This document shows, one piece after another, positions 8,870-17,283 of a stretch of DNA of 64,000 nucleotides. The translations under genes and the position numbers were made by a program. This stretch comes from Chersky-299 sp963749535 (GTDB lineage Bacteria > Actinomycetota > Thermoleophilia > RBG-16-64-13), in the NCBI GenBank assembly GCA_963749535.1, contig CAVVNF010000025.1, forward strand, positions 5,724 through 69,723, read 5' to 3'. The notes under the pieces were generated by a model. That model searched no databases, was not told the DNA's origin, and saw nothing but the letters and a program-made list of their open reading frames with translations. Position 1 is the first letter of the stretch; each line of letters starts with the position of its first letter.

Positions 8870-9607
8870 ATGATCAACTGGTTCCCCCTCCCCCGCAGCC
8901 TCATGGAAAGTCCCGGCTTCATTCTTTGCACCCCTGCGGAGAAGCTGCTCCTTCTGCACTTGGCCAGTGAACTCAACCTGCGAGGCCCGTTCTACAAAGC
9001 CGACCTCGAGACGGCGGTCACCCTGGGGATAAGCGAGGACAAGGTGCGCCGGGCGAGACGCTCCTTCATGCGCCTCGGGTGGATACAAGTAGTGCCGGGC
9101 TTCAGATCTCGGGGTCGGCACCTGGCCACGCGGTACCTGGCGGTACCAGGAGCCGAGCGAAAAGACGATGACTTCTGGGCTCCACTTCATCGCTATGCCT
9201 TCGAGGCTCTCCTTAGCCATGTGCGCAAACGACTGCTCACCCACGCCGATCTGGTCGTTTACGTTTACGTGAATTACTTACGCGCGCGATGTCAAGGCGA
9301 GCGTGAGGACTTCTTCGTGACCAAGCGAGAGCTGCGCGACATCACCGGGCTGGCAAATGCCACAACCTGCGTAGAACATCTCTACCGCGCCTTCACGTTC
9401 GCCGGGGGCGCCCACCTCTTGGAGACGCGGGACGAGTACCACCGGCTTCGCTTCACCAAATGGGCGACGTTCGAGGACCTGAGCGAGGGCGGCAACAACG
9501 CTCAGCAGGCCGCGCGCTATAGGGCTGAGATCGCCGCGGCGGTCAAGGAGATACGCCATCCGACCCCCAAGCGCTCGGCCCCACGCAGGGCGGCGCGCCA
9601 TGTCTAG
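8870..9607 (+). CDS. Winged-helix replication-initiator-like protein (left module)
   Basis: A 245-residue protein. The N-terminal 90 residues look like the helix-turn-helix domain of phage or plasmid replication proteins: W-F-P-L-P-R-S-L-M-E-S opens the protein, followed by A-E-K-L-L-L-L-H-L-A-S, then T-L-G-I-S-E-D-K-V-R-R-A-R-R as recognition helix and R-Y-L-A-V as the wing end. A second helical domain (residues 100-200) contains K-R-E-L-R-D-I-T-G-L-A-N-A-T-T, another possible helix-turn-helix. The ATG is at 8870 after GAAGGAACC. An array of 9-bp repeats begins 33 bases after its stop, the usual arrangement of an initiator with its origin, or of an origin inside an O-type gene if the next frame (from 9600, overlapping by eight bases) once belonged to it. 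No homology search was possible, so the name is provisional. Confidence 0.6.
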   Translation: MINWFPLPRSLMESPGFILCTPAEKLLLLHLASELNLRGPFYKADLETAVTLGISEDKVRRARRSFMRLGWIQVVPGFRSRGRHLATRYLAVPGAERKDDDFWAPLHRYAFEALLSHVRKRLLTHADLVVYVYVNYLRARCQGEREDFFVTKRELRDITGLANATTCVEHLYRAFTFAGGAHLLETRDEYHRLRFTKWATFEDLSEGGNNAQQAARYRAEIAAAVKEIRHPTPKRSAPRRAARHV

Positions 9608-9640
9608 CATTGCCCCGGTTATACACCGAGAAGGCCACGG

Positions 9641-9703
9641 CGTAGGTGGTTCGCGTAGGTGGGAGGCCGTAGATGGTTCGCGTAAGTGGGACGCGGTACG
9701 TGG
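9641..9703. repeat. Tandem 9-bp iterons and AT-rich tract, putative replication origin (left module)
   Basis: Five copies of CGTAGGTGG or close variants start near 9641, 9654, 9668, 9681 and 9695, spaced 13-14 bp. A reverse-orientation CCACCTA follows near 9739, and then an AT-rich, purine-rich tract (about 9745-9775), which is unusual in this GC-rich DNA. Iterons next to an initiator-like gene plus an AT-rich block are the standard parts of an iteron origin. The rest of 9704-10072 has no convincing gene; a 158-residue frame from 9600 spans it but has no family features. Confidence 0.6.
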
Positions 9704-10072
9704 TTGGAAATCCGCGCATATCTCTCGGTCTTATCCCACCCACCTAAGAAGAAGATCTAATGAATTAGAAGAGGCACTCTTGTCGAGTTTGCACGCAAAC
9801 TCGCCCGCCTTATCTTTGCGGGAAGATAAAGGCGCCCGGTTCTTGCCTCCGAGCGCCTTCGAGAAAAGAACAGTGGCCAGAGACTTAACGGCTGACTCGA
9901 ATGATGAGTCCACAGTCTTCAGGTCCTCATGCAATCCCATCGTACTCGGGATCCCGTCAGGTCTTCGTAAGCTTTTGAACGCGTACGAAAGCGGCCGCCC
10001 AGCGTTCCCATTCCTTGCGTCTTGTCCGCATCGGCAGCACTCCCGCTCCTCGAACCACAGGAGATGCCCAGC

Positions 10073-10665
10073 ATGAATACCGCGCCCTCTCCGATCGCCA
10101 TCGAGATACTCGCCATCGATGAACTCAAACCTGACCCCGCTAACCCCCGCCACATCCCCCAAGCTGAGCTTGAAGCCTTGACGAGAAGCATCGAGGAGTT
10201 CGGACTCATCGACCCCATCATCGCCAGGAAAGAAGACCGGACGGTGATCGGCGGGCACCAGAGGCTTTTGGCAGCCCGCAAGCTGGGTCTCAAGATCGTG
10301 CCGGTGATCTTCCTCGACATCTCCAAGGAGAGAGCCCAACTCCTGAACGTAGCCCTCAACAAGATCAGCGGCGATTTCGACCAGGAGTTGCTCACCAGAT
10401 TGCTCGCCGACCTTTCTGAGACACCCGACCTGGACCTCACCCTCTCCGGTTTCGACGACACGGAGATCAAACAACTCCTCAAGGGTCTGGACGCTCGAGA
10501 GAAGCGTGATCGGCCGGAGACATTCGACCTGGATGCCGCCCTTCGCGCGGCCTACGAGAACCCCCGGGCCTCACTCGGCGACCTGTCCCAACTAGGTGAA
10601 CACCGGGTCCTCTGCGGAGACGCGACAAAGAGCGAGGACGTCGACCGACTGATGAGTGGGTCCAA
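10073..10665 (+). pseudogene. ParB-domain DNA methyltransferase, truncated (left module)
   Basis: ATG 10073 is placed nine bases after ACAGGAG; an ATG at 10064 is too close. Residues 8-95 are a ParB/Srx-type domain with the signature I-G-G-H-Q-R-L-L-A-A-R-K-L-G, which in related proteins binds CTP or nucleotide. After a linker comes L-G-E-H-R-V-L-C-G-D-A-T, the strand that in this family leads directly into the adenine/cytosine methyltransferase domain (D-V-x-R-L-M ... T-D-P-P-Y). Here the sequence breaks off just after D-V-D-R-L-M, at about 10665, and the frame then runs through unrelated DNA to 10789. The catalytic domain is therefore missing. The intact-order homologue is at 18338-19569 on the other strand. 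The break coincides with the truncated end of a convergent gene, so it marks a recombination or deletion junction. Confidence 0.8.
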
Positions 10666-11041
10666 GGGCCCCCGGCGCTCCCGCCGCCGTACCGGCCGCC
10701 GCGGAGCTGAGTTCGGCGTCCACCGACACGCGCTCACCCGGGGTAAAGGGCTTCGCCGCCACGAAGGCCGTGCCGCGACTATCAGGTAGTGCGCTCAGCC
10801 GGCCGCTATGCTGGCCGCTGAGCGCACCCTCGACCGTGACCGTCTTTAAGTCCGAGGGCGCAAGCGCGGGAAAGCTGATCTGTGACTCCGGCGAGGCATC
10901 GGGGGTGCCCGGGAATGGCAACACGTTAAGGGTGGTAGCCGCCGCCGGCGAGTTGCTGCCCGAGCTGAAGGCCAAGGTTAGGCCGACGGCCAGCGCGCCG
11001 ACCACTACAACGCCCAAGGCGATCAACAGGGCCCGCCTCAT
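10665..11041 (-). pseudogene. Secreted or membrane-anchored protein, truncated at its C-terminus
   Basis: From ATG 11041 the frame encodes M-R-R-A-L-L-I-A-L-G followed by a hydrophobic segment (residues 5-24), then a short S-rich linker and a beta-type domain (T-L-N-V-L-P-F-P-G-T, P-S-D-L-K-T-V-T-V-E-G). The arrangement recalls the N-terminal part of actinobacterial envelope proteins with an immunoglobulin-like or arylsulfotransferase N-domain; the family cannot be fixed. After about residue 125 the sequence is the reverse complement of the truncated methyltransferase gene, so the true C-terminus is lost at the junction near 10665. Confidence 0.55.
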
Positions 11042-11734
11042 GAGCGCCCTGTGGGCAGCAAGCTCCGTCCCTCGCCTACACGAGGATCAAGGATAGTGCT
11101 GCCGTCACGATGGAGACGGGCCGGAGGTGTGTGGAGACTGGGACAAGTGGGCGTGGCGGGAACCACTTCGGCACGCTCCTTCTGTGCGAGAGCCCTGGCC
11201 TCGACGGCAAGCAGGACCAGCCCAGCACTACGCCTTTCCCACCCTCCACTGCTTCGCACCTGCGCACCGCTCTTTTCGCACCCATAGACTGGGATAAGCC
11301 AACTCGGACTACCCTATCTGGGTGGGCATAAGTTCCGCGTTAGGAAACACTCCGCTGGGGATGGGGTTCGCTTGACGATCTGCGCCTCTTGCTAGGGTGG
11401 CTTTCACATCTTCGCCATCGACTTGACGGACTTCGCCTTGAAGAAAGCGGCGCATATAGCGTGGGAATAGGTTTCATAACACTCGCCTGGACCGGGGCCA
11501 ATGAGCTCCTATTGTCATGCTTCTGCGAGCACGAGCAAGTTGACCTCGCATTGATGCGAGCGAGCGGTCGCAAGATCGCTTAGCTCCATGACCAAAGACG
11601 GCGAGGACTGGAACCACTAGGGTGCGAAGCCTTGATGAAACGCCTGCTTCTTCACCAAGGCGGCATCGGGGCTGAGAACCCTTAAGTTGCCGGCGCTCGC
11701 TTGGCCGCTTAAGCCGGGTGCGCTTTGTTCCGGA
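11042..11734. other. 690 bp without a recognisable gene
   Basis: Several short frames overlap on both strands. The best is 64 codons at 11389-11583 on the plus strand, with a hydrophobic middle, but it has no ribosome-binding site and no family resemblance. I see no RNA gene or ordered repeat here. It may be the upstream region of the truncated gene at 10665-11041 plus decayed DNA. Confidence 0.4.
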
Positions 11735-12172
11735 CTACTCAGCGGGATAGACGGTGGTGGACCAGCCGAGATAGTCGAAGATCCCTTTGGCGGCCGCCGC
11801 ATCCACGTAGGGTTGGTAGGTGGAGTCCACGTCGGTGAAATGAGAAGAACCTATCGAGGCGGCTGCCAGGGGAACCCCCTGCCAGATGACGAGGATCATG
11901 GTGGCTTGACCGCGCTTCAGCACCTGGTCGGGGCCGAGGGTACCATTGGCGAAGCCAGAGATCACTTTCGCACCAGCCAGATAGACGATGGCATCGTGAG
12001 CCGGGTTGCTCGCGGGGACGTTCGGGAAAGACGGCGGCTCGGCGGTTTGTGCTTGTACCGTGCCCGGCAGAATAACGAAGAGACAGGCTGCGAGAAGGAC
12101 GGCGACTAGGTAGAGCGCCAGGGAGATTAGGGCTGCAGTCTCACGTCGTCCGCTGAACACCTGTCTCGTCAT
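11735..12172 (-). CDS. Short S-layer-homology (SLH) domain protein
   Basis: ATG 12172 begins a good signal sequence: a basic start (M-T-R-Q-V-F-S-G-R-R), a hydrophobic core of about 25 residues and A-x-A near residue 40. A longer frame to 12283 is possible. The mature part holds one SLH repeat, F-P-N-V-P-A-S-N-P-A-H-D ... G-A-K-V-I-S-G-F-A-N-G-T-L-G-P, and the start of another, F-T-D-V-D-S-T-Y-Q-P-Y-V-D-A-A. SLH repeats usually come in threes and bind pyruvylated wall polymers; here only about one and a half are present, so the protein may be truncated. It follows the L,D-transpeptidase copy 2 on the same strand and could be expressed with it as an envelope unit. Confidence 0.7.
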   Translation of the reverse strand: MTRQVFSGRRETAALISLALYLVAVLLAACLFVILPGTVQAQTAEPPSFPNVPASNPAHDAIVYLAGAKVISGFANGTLGPDQVLKRGQATMILVIWQGVPLAAASIGSSHFTDVDSTYQPYVDAAAAKGIFDYLGWSTTVYPAE

Positions 12173-12313
12173 CTTGGCTAGCGCGCCGCTCTTTCGAGCA
12201 TGCGCGAGCCGGGGAGATGGCAGCACGCCTGGGACGCCGCACCCCGTGCAATGCCGGGATTCGGTGGGCTTATGCGCCGTCACCCCTGGCGGGTTGAAGT
12301 CGCAAGGTGGCTT

Positions 12314-13222
12314 CTAGTAATAGACATCAACCCTAAGGCCTATGGGCAGTTGAGCATAAAGGATGTTCATCTCGGCTGGGGTCACTCGGATGCAACCATG
12401 GCTGCCTGGATAGACCGGTACCGAGTCTTCGCCGTGGATGGCTATGCCGCCGTGGACGTAGCAGGGTTTGTAGAGCCAGCCCAAAGCGCTCTGGTGCCAA
12501 ACCGGGATCTTGCGATAGACACTGTAGTGCCCCGGCGGGGTCCTCCAGCCGGGCTTTCCCGTGGAGCAAGCCAGCGTCTTCACCACCTGGTTGTTCTCGA
12601 TGTAGAGGAGCACCTGATGGGTGAGGTCTACCTCTACCCGAGTTCCGGGAGCGCTCAGCCGCGGAGAGGGGGTCTTGGCCGAGAGCAGCCGGGTCCAGGT
12701 CGCCGACCAGACCTGGCCGTCCCGGGGGAGTCCCTCCACCTTCTGAAAGGCGATGACCGCCTCCCTGGTCTCGGCGTCGAAGACCCCGTCGGTTCTGCCC
12801 GGCTGATAGGAGAGCGCGACCAGCGCCTGCTGAAGCGTGACGACCGCCGGTCCCCTGGAGCCCAGTCTCACATCTGGCGGTAGGGCAGGGGCGGGACTCG
12901 TTGTGGGGGTCGTGGTCGGTGGAGTCGTCGTGGTAATGGTGGTATTGGTGGTCGCAAGAGCGGTCAAATCAGAGGCGGCCGGCTGAGTGACGGGTGGCGT
13001 CGGCGTGGTGCTTGCTCCCCATGAAGCGGATACGGTCGCCGGCGTGGTGATTGCACTGGGTACGTTTGCGCTCTGGGCTACGCCTATCCCTGTCCAGGCC
13101 ACTGCCACGCCCGCGGCAAGCACTAATGCGGCCAGCAGGGGGCCGATCGCTCGCCGGGATCTCTTTGCAACATTTGCGGGCTTGCAAACTACATCCCGAG
13201 CGCGGTCTCTTCGTGCCGTCAT
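12314..13222 (-). CDS. L,D-transpeptidase (YkuD) with peptidoglycan-binding domain, copy 2, intact
   Basis: ATG 13222 follows AAAGAGGGG, the same leader as copy 1. The 302-residue protein has a basic N-terminus, a signal or anchor (about residues 25-50), a T/P-rich linker with runs of Thr, a PG_binding_1 domain (L-G-S-R-G-P-A-V to G-L-P-R-D-G-Q) and a complete YkuD domain with I-A-I-H-G-E-D ... Y-P-G-S-H-G-C-I-R-V; the Cys is the nucleophile. It is expected to act outside the membrane on peptidoglycan stem peptides. Its near-identity with the chromosomal copy at 1114-2009 is striking because this copy lies inside the integrated element, in inverted orientation. The gene after it encodes an SLH protein. 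Confidence 0.93.
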   Translation of the reverse strand: MTARRDRARDVVCKPANVAKRSRRAIGPLLAALVLAAGVAVAWTGIGVAQSANVPSAITTPATVSASWGASTTPTPPVTQPAASDLTALATTNTTITTTTPPTTTPTTSPAPALPPDVRLGSRGPAVVTLQQALVALSYQPGRTDGVFDAETREAVIAFQKVEGLPRDGQVWSATWTRLLSAKTPSPRLSAPGTRVEVDLTHQVLLYIENNQVVKTLACSTGKPGWRTPPGHYSVYRKIPVWHQSALGWLYKPCYVHGGIAIHGEDSVPVYPGSHGCIRVTPAEMNILYAQLPIGLRVDVYY

Positions 13223-13621
13223 GACCCCTCTTTCTTTTGCATTCCAATCCCTGAATGCTGCTCGCGAATCTGCCCACGAGATTTGCACGCCGGTCGTCTC
13301 CCGGCAGGCTCGGTGAGTCTCTGCGGAACTCTCCTACCCGGTTATCCCTGGCGCCATGCTGAAGTGACCGGCCATCCGAGGGAAAAGCGGGCAGCCGCCT
13401 CGAGGCGAGATGGAGGCTACGGCTCTTGGCCGACCGCACCACGTTAGGGCAGAGAGGATAAGGCGGAGGTAAAGATCACGTCATCGGCCGGAGCGAAAGG
13501 CTCGTTAATGAGCGTGGTGCAGTAACTACAACGGCGTACGGTCGCCCTGGAGCAGAGCCAGCCAGTCCGCGGCATTGCTCTCACAGCGTCGAGCCATACG
13601 GCTTCTCGGTCCTTACTAGGA
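13223..13621. other. Leader of L,D-transpeptidase copy 2 and possible out-of-frame 3' end of the S8 peptidase gene
   Basis: The part next to the transpeptidase start (about 13270-13335) is similar to the leader of copy 1, including the shared word ACCGAGCCTGCC. The part next to 13621 contains open frames on the minus strand (for example 13444-13659) that may be the shifted continuation of the upstream peptidase gene. No independent gene is supported. Confidence 0.4.
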
Positions 13622-15268
13622 TCACCATCGGGATATCGTGATGGTCTGAAGAAGCTCACTCACCAACCAAGCGAGGGGGCCAAGACTCACATTCGCGAAG
13701 CGCTGCCATTGACCGGCGCGGGCGGAGGGGTGCGGAGCTTCTAGCACGACCGTGTCGGTGCCGGCGCAGGAGAACGTGTACAGATATTCGACGGAGCATG
13801 TGCCACCGTAGTGCACCAGATCCGGTTTGATAACGTAGTTCGGGCCGGCGCCATGACGCGAGAACGGCGAAGGATGATTGGCGGTTGGCCCTTTTGTCTT
13901 ACAATCGACATGCGAGATTGACCCAACGGTGATGCCCAAGACGCTGTCTGCAGGGGTCGTAATCCTGCCGGGTTCCAACTGGGCCTCGGTTCGCGGGTAG
14001 TCGAGCAACGGATGGTTCTCATAATTGCCCGCGCTGACCACGAATGAGACCTGGTACCTCTCTTGTAGGTTGTCGAACTCCTCGGCCAAGGGCGAGAACT
14101 CGTCGAGCGAACAGAGAGCATCGGTGCCCAAAGAGATGTTCCAAACCTTGTACTCATTCGCATGCTGTTGAAGAGCGCCTTCAAGAGCTACCAGGAATTC
14201 CTGCTCGGTGAGCGTTTCCACGTCCCCTTTTCTTGGGTCAAGATTCGGCATGACCTGTAGGTCGAACACTGCGCAGGGATTCGTGTCAACGGAATGGATG
14301 GCTGAGTTCAGGCGAGCACCCCAGCAGAGGAGGCCCGCCACAAAGGTTCCGTGATCAGTGTTTCGATATTGGGGGGCAACAAGACTCTCCCGTCCGACAA
14401 CCCAGCTTTCCAACAGGGGAATATCCGCCCTAATCCCTGAATCTACGACAACTACGGTCGGGACGTCTCCCGAGTAGTCGGACCGGTATTCGAGCGCCGG
14501 CAAGGGTAATGGGTTGCAAAACCGCGGGTGGACAGCGCGAATCAGCGGCATGCTTGCGATGTTTCTTACCCCAGTCACATTTGAGAGTGCCTCAACGTCC
14601 ATTTCGGACCGGCACTCCACCGCATAGGTAAAACTGTTTGACCCGTATCCTTTGGGCGCCAGCCTGAGCTCCCGCAGGCCACACATGTCTGTGAACTCTG
14701 ATAGCAACTTTGCTTGATTTTGATCGTCACCGCCATAGTCAAACAGACGAACACGGGTGAGAAACCCAAGTTCGCTCCTCGGACTTTTTCGGAGAATGTC
14801 TGATGGTCCCAGCCCGCAACGCCTATACAGGGGCGTGATTGGCTCAATCGCCTCAACGCAGGACAACTCCTTGATAATTTGATCGCTATCAGCACTCCTT
14901 ATCAGGCCGCTCAGCCGCTGCAACCCACCCGGGGTTGCCTTGATGAACAACTCGCTGAGAAATCCCGCTCCGATGATGGGGCAGGTCGCGGATGAAAAGA
15001 GATGCTCGGGGCAATGACTCTTGGCAACCGCTTTCTTGACTAGTTTTACTCGGACAGGAGCGGCACCAGTGCGTTGAAACTGGGGAGCAAGAGATCGCCG
15101 AATCGCATAGACCTCTCGCCACAAGCGGCCACGATACACCGAATCGACCGCTCGGAAAGGCTTCGGATGGCTACCCCCTCCCTTCACCTTCCTCTCAGTT
15201 CCTTGTTTCGGCATTACAAGCTTGATCGGAAGCCTGGACCGCTCATCAACGCCTTTTGTCTCAGGCAT
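13622..15268 (-). CDS. ietS: S8 family serine peptidase, IetS-like anti-phage effector; catalytic Ser motif out of frame
   Basis: In the two-gene IetAS system, IetS is a subtilisin-like protease and IetA an AAA ATPase; the pair was described as a plasmid-stability toxin-antitoxin and later as a phage-defence system. This 548-residue protein has an N-terminal region of about 260 residues, then the S8 domain: V-V-V-V-D-S-G-I (Asp), N-T-D-H-G-T-F-V-A-G (His) and F-V-V-S-A-G-N (oxyanion Asn). The expected G-T-S-x-A Ser motif is not in this frame; an S-M-A-A reading appears in another frame near 13700, so an indel there probably hides it and the annotated C-terminus is out of frame. The start overlaps the ATPase stop by eight bases, so the pair is translationally coupled. 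GC content looks lower than in the neighbours, which fits imported cargo. Confidence 0.75.
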   Translation of the reverse strand: MPETKGVDERSRLPIKLVMPKQGTERKVKGGGSHPKPFRAVDSVYRGRLWREVYAIRRSLAPQFQRTGAAPVRVKLVKKAVAKSHCPEHLFSSATCPIIGAGFLSELFIKATPGGLQRLSGLIRSADSDQIIKELSCVEAIEPITPLYRRCGLGPSDILRKSPRSELGFLTRVRLFDYGGDDQNQAKLLSEFTDMCGLRELRLAPKGYGSNSFTYAVECRSEMDVEALSNVTGVRNIASMPLIRAVHPRFCNPLPLPALEYRSDYSGDVPTVVVVDSGIRADIPLLESWVVGRESLVAPQYRNTDHGTFVAGLLCWGARLNSAIHSVDTNPCAVFDLQVMPNLDPRKGDVETLTEQEFLVALEGALQQHANEYKVWNISLGTDALCSLDEFSPLAEEFDNLQERYQVSFVVSAGNYENHPLLDYPRTEAQLEPGRITTPADSVLGITVGSISHVDCKTKGPTANHPSPFSRHGAGPNYVIKPDLVHYGGTCSVEYLYTFSCAGTDTVVLEAPHPSARAGQWQRFANVSLGPLAWLVSELLQTITISRW

Positions 15269-16452
15269 TTGGTTTCAATCCCCCCAGCGTCCGCCTGTAG
15301 GCCGTCGACTTTGACACTCCCAGAAGCTCGGCTACTGCCGAATGACTGTAAAGCTTCTCATTTCGTTCGCGAAGGATGGCCCCGATGGTGTTTGCATCGT
15401 TGTCTCTTAGTTGCGACAAGAACCGCCGATCCTCCCCCTCACCCAGCCCGACGTTCTCTAACGTTTGAAACGCGTCTCTAACGTCGGGAACCCTCTGCGT
15501 CACAATGCTGCGGCGTTTCAGCCTCCGGCAGACTTCCTCTATGTCGGAGCCGGTGAAGCCCTCGGAAAGGTCCACGAGAAGATTCAGGTCGCGCTCGCCG
15601 AACTCGATCGGCGACAGGAATTGTGGCCACATTTCCCGGCGCAAGTCCGCTTTTGGGTAGTCGAACTCAAGACGATAGCCGAATCGACGCCAGATAGCGG
15701 AATCCAGCAGCCCGGCGTGGTTCGTGGCAGCCAAGACTATGGACTGGGCCCCCAAAGCGTCCAGGTTCTGGATGAAGCTGTTCACCACGCGTTTCAGCTC
15801 ACCAAGTTCCTGGGTGTCACTGCGGAGCTTGGCTATCGCATCAAATTCGTCGAGGAATAGGACACATGGTGTCCGCGCTGCGAACTCGAAAAGAGCGCGG
15901 ATGTTCTTGGATGTGCTCCCGAGAAACGACGAGATCAAGCCGTCTAGCCGCGATACGTATAATTCAAGGTCGAGCTCGCGAGCGATCATTCTGGCGGCTC
16001 GACTCTTGCCTGTTCCTGGCGGCCCGTAAAGCAGCATACTGATTGATCCGGATACGCCCTGTGCATCGAGAAGCGCATGACTTTTGGCAACGCTCAGAAA
16101 CTCATTCAGGAACGTCCCACTGCCCATCGGCCAATACGAGCGGCGTCTCCTGAACGACGCGAAGGTTGGCTCGTTCAACAAGAGCGAAACGGCTCTCTGC
16201 ATCCACAGGAAGCGACGGAGAGAACGCGGAGCGTGCGGGATGAAGTTGGTGATCCGTTTCCGCCAGTAGCTTGCGCAGGCGGGCTGCCGAAGACTTGTCA
16301 CCCTCAGCTTCTAACTTATCCGCAAGGAACGCGGTGTAGTTTCTTACCTTGTCAGTATCGAGACGGAGCGCACCGTTTATGATACGAAACAGTTCATTCA
16401 TGAAACGTACCTGGGTTTCCATGGCACGAATGTACATCTGTGTGGAACGCAT
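15261..16452 (-). CDS. ietA: AAA ATPase, IetA-like partner of the S8 peptidase, frameshifted
   Basis: A classic AAA module: Walker A G-P-P-G-T-G-K-S, a pore-loop-like L-G-S-T-S, Walker B V-L-F-L-D-E-F-D, sensor 1 A-A-T-N-H and an arginine-finger-type W-R-R-F region. An N-terminal helical domain, in the frame starting at ATG 16452, carries a degenerate V-D-A-E-S-R-F-A-L-V segment that precedes the ATPase in such proteins. Near 16110 the frame shifts into that of the ATPase core, so one base is probably wrong. The C-terminus ends in a helix-turn-helix-like stretch (A-V-A-E-L-L-G-V-S-K-S-T-A-Y-R-R), suggesting DNA contact or autoregulation. In IetAS the ATPase is thought to restrain or deliver the protease upon infection. 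The gene is first in the two-gene operon. Confidence 0.75.
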
Positions 16453-16689
16453 GTCAAGCTCAACGGCTGGTAAAACGGCTCATGTAACCAAGAAAGATCT
16501 GATGATCCACACGTCCAACGAAAAGCCTCTGCAGGAACGGAGGCCGCGGCCGGTCGTGCCGACGCTGCGGCTGGCTCGTTTCGGTCAATGGGCGAGTCTA
16601 AGGACAACAGAAGCGTGGCCACTAACTATCACCTGCTCGGGCGTGAGGTCCAGTATTCGATAGCGACACCACTTGAATCGGAAGCGGCT

Positions 16690-17163
16690 ATGACCTGGAC
16701 AAGCTGGATTAACGCAAACTGGCACACCCTAATAGTCTTCATTAGCCTCGCTGTCGCCGCGCTGGGGCTGGTTCTTGTGTCCCGAGAAGTCCGCCAATTG
16801 AAAAGGGCAATTCGGCCCAGTGACAAGACAACTGATGTCGGGATTTTACAAGGTGTGCATCAGCGTTTTCTCGACATAGATCCTCTGCTTGTTGAGCACA
16901 CTAGGTTTCAGTACTACGTTGCTGGAGGGAACGCCCTGAAGAAGCTCAAAGCTGTCCCTGAGAGGGCCGGTGTGACTGTTGAAGACGAGAGGTTCGATCT
17001 GAACCTTGAGGACAAAGGATTCGTGGATTTGGTCCTGGACATATGGGGCATATGCGAGCTTCTTTATCATCTCGGCCGAAGCTTGGGCATTTCGAGCTTC
17101 TACAGCAAAGATCCGGACTACTATCTGAAGACGCTGGTCACCAACGAACATGTAGTTCACTAA
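16690..17163 (+). CDS. Hypothetical single-pass membrane protein divergent from ietAS
   Basis: ATG 16690 follows GGAAG at a good distance; a longer frame from 16588 lacks such a site. The 157-residue protein has one N-terminal membrane segment (about residues 11-30, V-F-I-S-L-A-V-A-A-L-G-L), then a basic stretch and a cytoplasmic helical domain with many acidic residues (D-E-R-F-D-L-N-L-E-D-K-G-F-V-D). I do not recognise a family. It lies beside the defence pair and reads away from it, with a small gene just downstream, so it could be an accessory cargo gene. Lower GC content fits the same imported block. Confidence 0.6.
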   Translation: MTWTSWINANWHTLIVFISLAVAALGLVLVSREVRQLKRAIRPSDKTTDVGILQGVHQRFLDIDPLLVEHTRFQYYVAGGNALKKLKAVPERAGVTVEDERFDLNLEDKGFVDLVLDIWGICELLYHLGRSLGISSFYSKDPDYYLKTLVTNEHVVH

Positions 17164-17172
17164 TGGGAGAAT

Positions 17173-17283
17173 ATGAGGGGTAACCACACGGATTTATCCA
17201 TCGACCACGTAAACGAACTTGTCGCGCAAGCCCGACAGTCAAGGTCTTTCGCAGAGTCGGCTACACAGGCGGAGACCTCGTGA
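17173..17283 (+). CDS. Small hypothetical protein (36 residues)
   Basis: A 36-codon frame starts with ATG 17173 just after GGGAGA and begins nine bases after the preceding gene stops, which is typical of a coupled small gene. The peptide is polar (M-R-G-N-H-T-D-L-S-I-D-H-V-N-E-L) with an alanine/serine-rich tail and no membrane segment. No family is recognised; it may be chance. Confidence 0.3.
   Translation: MRGNHTDLSIDHVNELVAQARQSRSFAESATQAETS

Noticed and set aside
9600..10076. A 158-codon frame over the left iterons
   Set aside because: Starts in the rep gene end and runs through repeats; its C-terminal part has no family features and overlaps the methyltransferase start. It could be an out-of-frame piece of the rep gene but cannot be supported.
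11389..11583. A 64-codon plus-strand frame as a transposase fragment
   Set aside because: Hydrophobic middle section but no transposase motifs, no inverted ends and no ribosome-binding site.
12200..12883. A 227-codon plus-strand frame opposite L,D-transpeptidase copy 2
   Set aside because: Antisense of the peptidoglycan-binding and YkuD domains; the same antisense frame occurs opposite copy 1.
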